DNA from: Actinomycetes bacterium
Lineage (GTDB): Bacteria > Actinomycetota > Acidimicrobiia > Acidimicrobiales > RAAP-2
DNA length: 42,882 nucleotides
Reading direction: 5' to 3'
NCBI GenBank assembly: GCA_021818265.1
Contig: JAKAEP010000009.1
Coordinates: 1 to 42,882 of the forward strand
The translations under genes and the position numbers were made by a program. The notes under the pieces are model-generated. The model was given only the letters and a program-made list of their open reading frames with translations, was not told where the DNA came from and did not search any database. Below are positions 40,627-42,882 of this stretch, one piece after another. The first letter of the stretch is position 1. Each line of letters opens with the position of its first letter.

Positions 40627-41465
40627 AGCCCCTGGGCGTCGAGGACGGCGTCGAGCTCGCGTGTGCGCTGGTTCTCCCAGCGGACCCAGGAGATCGAGAT
40701 CGGGATGCACGCGAGCAGCATCAGCGCGTCGCCCCCGATCCACATGATCGACCCGCCGAGGTGGATGTTCGACAGGGCCCAGGCGGACGTCGCGCCGCGC
40801 GGGGTCATCGAGGCGTAGGCGGGGAAGGGGACGCTGCGGGTCATGTTGAGGGCGAGCCCGGTGAAGGTGTCGACCGGCACGGCGGCCATCACGTAGACGA
40901 TCCGCAGCCCCGGGTGGAGCGTGCGGCCGCGCTCGAGCCCGAACGCGGGGCGAAAGAAGAGGTAGCCCACGACCAAGAAGGCGACCTGCTCGAGGTGGTG
41001 GACCCACTCGTGCTCCATCATCAGGTTCATGAAGTTGGTCAGATGGGTCGCCGGGATGAAGGCGAAGTAGAGCCCGAAGCCGACGAGGGGGTGGGTCACG
41101 AGCGTGACGGCGCGGCTGTCGAGGACGCGCCGGATGAGGCCGTTGCCGGCGCGGTAGGCCAGGTCGAGGGGGGCCGAGAGGGCGAAGAGGACGGCCGCCA
41201 CCATGATCAGCAAGAGGTGCTGAATCATGTGCACGCTGAAGTAGGCCATGTCGTAGACCCCGAGGACGGACTCGGTGGCGAGGAAGGTCACGACGACCCC
41301 GGCCATGAAGCACACGGTGCGCTCGCGGGGCCAGTCGCCGGCCCGCGCGACGCCGCGCAGGTAGAGGTAGGCCGCGGCGAGCAGCAGCAGGATCGGCAGG
41401 ACACCGAGGTGCCACTCCCCGAGGTCGTGCCAGGAGAACGCGGGCGGCCGGGTCATTCCGGGCAC
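40623..41465 (-). CDS. CtaG-like cytochrome c oxidase assembly membrane protein
   Basis: A 280-residue membrane protein with about seven spans. Histidine-rich membrane motifs match the caa3-type CtaG family: VHMIQHLLLIMVAAVLFALSAP, MMEHEWVHHLEQVAFL and NIHLGGSIMWIGGD. The family is needed for copper insertion or assembly of haem-copper oxidases, so the organism is likely an aerobe. GTG 41465 is set by TAGACT 6 nt upstream; ATG at 41456 is an alternative. Confidence 0.9.
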   Translation of the reverse strand: MPGMTRPPAFSWHDLGEWHLGVLPILLLLAAAYLYLRGVARAGDWPRERTVCFMAGVVVTFLATESVLGVYDMAYFSVHMIQHLLLIMVAAVLFALSAPLDLAYRAGNGLIRRVLDSRAVTLVTHPLVGFGLYFAFIPATHLTNFMNLMMEHEWVHHLEQVAFLVVGYLFFRPAFGLERGRTLHPGLRIVYVMAAVPVDTFTGLALNMTRSVPFPAYASMTPRGATSAWALSNIHLGGSIMWIGGDALMLLACIPISISWVRWENQRTRELDAVLDAQGL

Positions 41466-41519
41466 CGAGCCAGTCTAGGAGGCCGGGGGGAGCGCCGAGC
41501 CAGTCGGTACACTGACCGC
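41466..41519. promoter_or_regulatory. Divergent leaderless promoters (CtaG-like / membrane protein)
   Basis: Minus strand: TAGACT at 41472-41477, 6 nt before GTG 41465. Plus strand: TACACT at 41508-41513, 6 nt before GTG 41520. Confidence 0.6.
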
Positions 41520-41891
41520 GTGCGTCGGTACCTCTCAGCGCGGGCGCTCGTGTTGCACCTCGCTCTGGTCGCGTGGCTCGCCGGCTGCACGGCGGCGGAC
41601 TGGTGGCAGGTCGGCCGGGCGGTCCACGGCAACCAGCTGAGCTACCTCTACGCCATCGAGTGGCCGCTGCTCGCCGTGCTGGGCGTGCTCGGCTGGTACG
41701 CGCTGTTGCACCTGGAGCGCCCGAGCGAGGACGAGCTCGAGGGCCGCCGGGCCTACGAGGCCGAGATGCGCGCCGCCGCCCAGGCGGCGCGCGAGGCGCA
41801 CCGCACCGAGGAGGACCCGGCGCTCGCCGCCTACAACGACCACCTGGCCCAGCTCACGCGCCAGCCCAAGCGGCGCCTCTTCGGCCACTGA
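41520..41891 (+). CDS. Two-span membrane protein of unknown function
   Basis: A 123-residue protein: a first span LVLHLALVAWLAGCTAADWW, an external loop GNQLSYLYAIEW, a second span PLLAVLGVLGWYALLHL, then a ~60-residue charged cytoplasmic tail with acidic and basic patches (EGRRAYEAEMRAAAQAARE) that may be a short coiled coil. The pattern is familiar from actinobacteria next to DUF3817 genes, but I cannot name a family. GTG 41520 is fixed by TACACT 6 nt upstream. It overlaps DUF3817 by 1 nt (TGATG). Confidence 0.78.
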   Translation: MRRYLSARALVLHLALVAWLAGCTAADWWQVGRAVHGNQLSYLYAIEWPLLAVLGVLGWYALLHLERPSEDELEGRRAYEAEMRAAAQAAREAHRTEEDPALAAYNDHLAQLTRQPKRRLFGH

Positions 41892-42217
41892 TGGAGGCCA
41901 CGTTCCGGCGCTACCGGACGATGTCGTTCGTCACCGGGACGACGCTGCTCATCCTCTTCGCGACCCTCGCGCTGCACACGGTCGACCTCACCCTCTGGAA
42001 GCACCTCTTCTGGTTCGTCGAGGTGGTGGGCGTGGGCCACGGGGTGGTGCTGTACCCGATCTACATGATCATGTGCTTCAACCTGGTCATGAGGTTCCGG
42101 CTCAACTTCTTGCTGCTCGCGGGGATGCTGCTGGCCGGCTTCGTGCCCGGGCTGGCCTTCTACATCGAGTACCGGATGCGCCTCAAGCTCTACCCCGAGG
42201 GACTGCCGGCCCGGTGA
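41891..42217 (+). CDS. DUF3817 membrane protein
   Basis: A 108-residue protein with three predicted spans. The DUF3817 pattern is visible: YRTMSFVTGTTLLILF, then EVVGVGHGVVLYPIYMI, and NFLLLAGMLLAGFVPGLAFYIEY. Function unknown. ATG 41891 overlaps the preceding stop by 1 nt and its own stop overlaps the phosphodiesterase start by 4 nt, so the three genes form an operon. Confidence 0.88.
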   Translation: MEATFRRYRTMSFVTGTTLLILFATLALHTVDLTLWKHLFWFVEVVGVGHGVVLYPIYMIMCFNLVMRFRLNFLLLAGMLLAGFVPGLAFYIEYRMRLKLYPEGLPAR

Positions 42218-42882
42218 CCGCCTGGCTGGAGCGGCGGGTCGTCGCCTTCGCCCACCAAGGGGGCTCCTTCGAGGGGCCGTCCTCGACGCTCTGGGCGATG
42301 GCGGCCGCGCTCGGCGCGGGGGCGAGCGCCCTCGAGCTCGACGTGCACGCGACGCGCGACCGGCACCTCGTCGTCTGCCACGACGCGACCGTGGAGCGCA
42401 CGACCCAGGCCACCGGCGCGATCGCCGACCTGACCCTCGCCGAGGTGCGCGAGCTCGACAACGCCTACTGGTGGGTCGAGGGCGAAGACGTCTCGCCGGG
42501 CCGCGAGCCCGGGGCGTACCGGCTGCGCGGGCTCGCCCCTCGCGACCGCCGGCTCGGGGTGGCCACCCTGGAGGAGGTCCTCGAGGCCTTCCCCGACGTG
42601 CTCGTCAACCTCGACGTGAAGGGCACCGACCCCGAGGTCGAGCCCTACGAGGGGCTCCTCGCCGAGACGCTGCGCGCGCACGGGGCGCTCGAGCGGGTCA
42701 TCGTCGCCTCCTTCCACGACCGCGCCCTCGAGCGGTTCCGCCGCCTCGCCCCCGGGGTGGCGACGTCGGCCGGGACCGAGGAGGCGACGGCCTTCTACCT
42801 CGCGCACCTCGCCGGCGAGGTGCGCCCCTGGCCCTTCGTGGCCCTGCAGGTGCCCGCCGAGCACGAGGGGATCGAGGTCGTC
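42214..42882 (+). CDS. Glycerophosphodiester phosphodiesterase (3' end beyond window)
   Basis: The first 223 codons of a GDPD-family TIM-barrel enzyme; the frame runs open off the window edge. Motifs are FAHQGGSFEGPSST (catalytic His; usual form is HRG, here HQG), LELDVHATRDRHLVVCHDATVERTT (metal Glu/Asp and second His), and VLVNLDVKGT. GDPD enzymes hydrolyse glycerophosphodiesters or lysophospholipids to glycerol-3-phosphate and an alcohol. GTG 42214 overlaps the DUF3817 stop (GTGA). Confidence 0.9.
   Translation, partial: MTAWLERRVVAFAHQGGSFEGPSSTLWAMAAALGAGASALELDVHATRDRHLVVCHDATVERTTQATGAIADLTLAEVRELDNAYWWVEGEDVSPGREPGAYRLRGLAPRDRRLGVATLEEVLEAFPDVLVNLDVKGTDPEVEPYEGLLAETLRAHGALERVIVASFHDRALERFRRLAPGVATSAGTEEATAFYLAHLAGEVRPWPFVALQVPAEHEGIEVV

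Noticed and set aside
38955..41891. A 978-codon plus-strand open frame
   Set aside because: Arg/Pro/Gly-rich shadow translation over the kinase, HIT and CtaG genes; only its last 124 codons (41520-41891) are a real gene with its own -10.
1..42882. Insertion sequences, integrases, CRISPR arrays, toxin-antitoxin or phage genes
   Set aside because: No transposase, recombinase, direct-repeat/spacer array or phage structural gene was recognised on either strand.

Overview
The window is very GC-rich, densely packed bacterial DNA with GTG/ATG starts, 1-17 nt gene overlaps and almost no space between genes. Gene content (a DUF1707 protein, DUF3054, DUF3817, a deazaflavin/F420-type DDN oxidoreductase, a CtaG-like cytochrome oxidase assembly protein, a PhoP-type 11-bp box before pstS) and widespread leaderless promoters point to an actinobacterium. 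A free-living aerobic lineage such as Acidimicrobiia is my inference; no rRNA or other taxonomic marker is present.

Layout. 0-2 kb: tRNA-Arg(CCT), a small secreted protein, and an FMN-dependent 2-hydroxyacid dehydrogenase. 2-6.5 kb (minus strand): a four-gene 2-oxoacid:ferredoxin oxidoreductase operon (gamma, alpha, beta, then a GltD-like flavoprotein fused to a 2[4Fe-4S] ferredoxin). 6.6-8.7 kb: a DUF1707 protein and three successive GNAT acetyltransferases. 8.7-17 kb: short mostly single-gene units: NERD protein, DDN-type oxidoreductase, PH-like protein, membrane protein, glutaredoxin-thioredoxin reductase fusion, S51-like peptidase, PAP2 phosphatase, DUF3054, PfkB kinase, proline iminopeptidase-like hydrolase, TrmO, thymidine kinase and a 50-residue zinc-ribbon protein.

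17-22.7 kb is the phosphate locus: pstS-pstC-pstA on the plus strand and pstB convergent on the minus strand, with a secreted collagen-like gene and about 680 bp of lower-GC non-coding DNA between them. Both pstS and pstB have 11-bp direct-repeat PHO-box-like arrays, so the split halves probably remain co-regulated. A perfect 18-bp hairpin separates pstS from pstC.

22.8-29.4 kb: amidase + GNAT, beta-carbonic anhydrase, AhpD-like protein, cytochrome P450, NifU-like protein, and an acyl-CoA dehydrogenase-SDR pair. 29.5-33.3 kb: a tightly coupled cassette of GT4 glycosyltransferase, methyltransferase and alpha/alpha-toroid protein, with a convergent second methyltransferase. 33.3-39 kb (minus): GDT1-type cation transporter and two tandem M1 aminopeptidases. 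39-42.9 kb: adenosine-kinase-like PfkB protein, HIT protein, CtaG-like protein, two small membrane proteins and a truncated glycerophosphodiester phosphodiesterase.

Two features run through the whole window. At least 22 start codons sit 6-8 nt after a TANNNT-type -10 hexamer (leaderless mRNAs), while genes with a longer leader carry a Shine-Dalgarno. Eight of eleven convergent gene pairs end in one shared CTAG tetranucleotide that supplies the TAG stop to both genes. No CRISPR array, insertion sequence, integrase or phage gene was seen.
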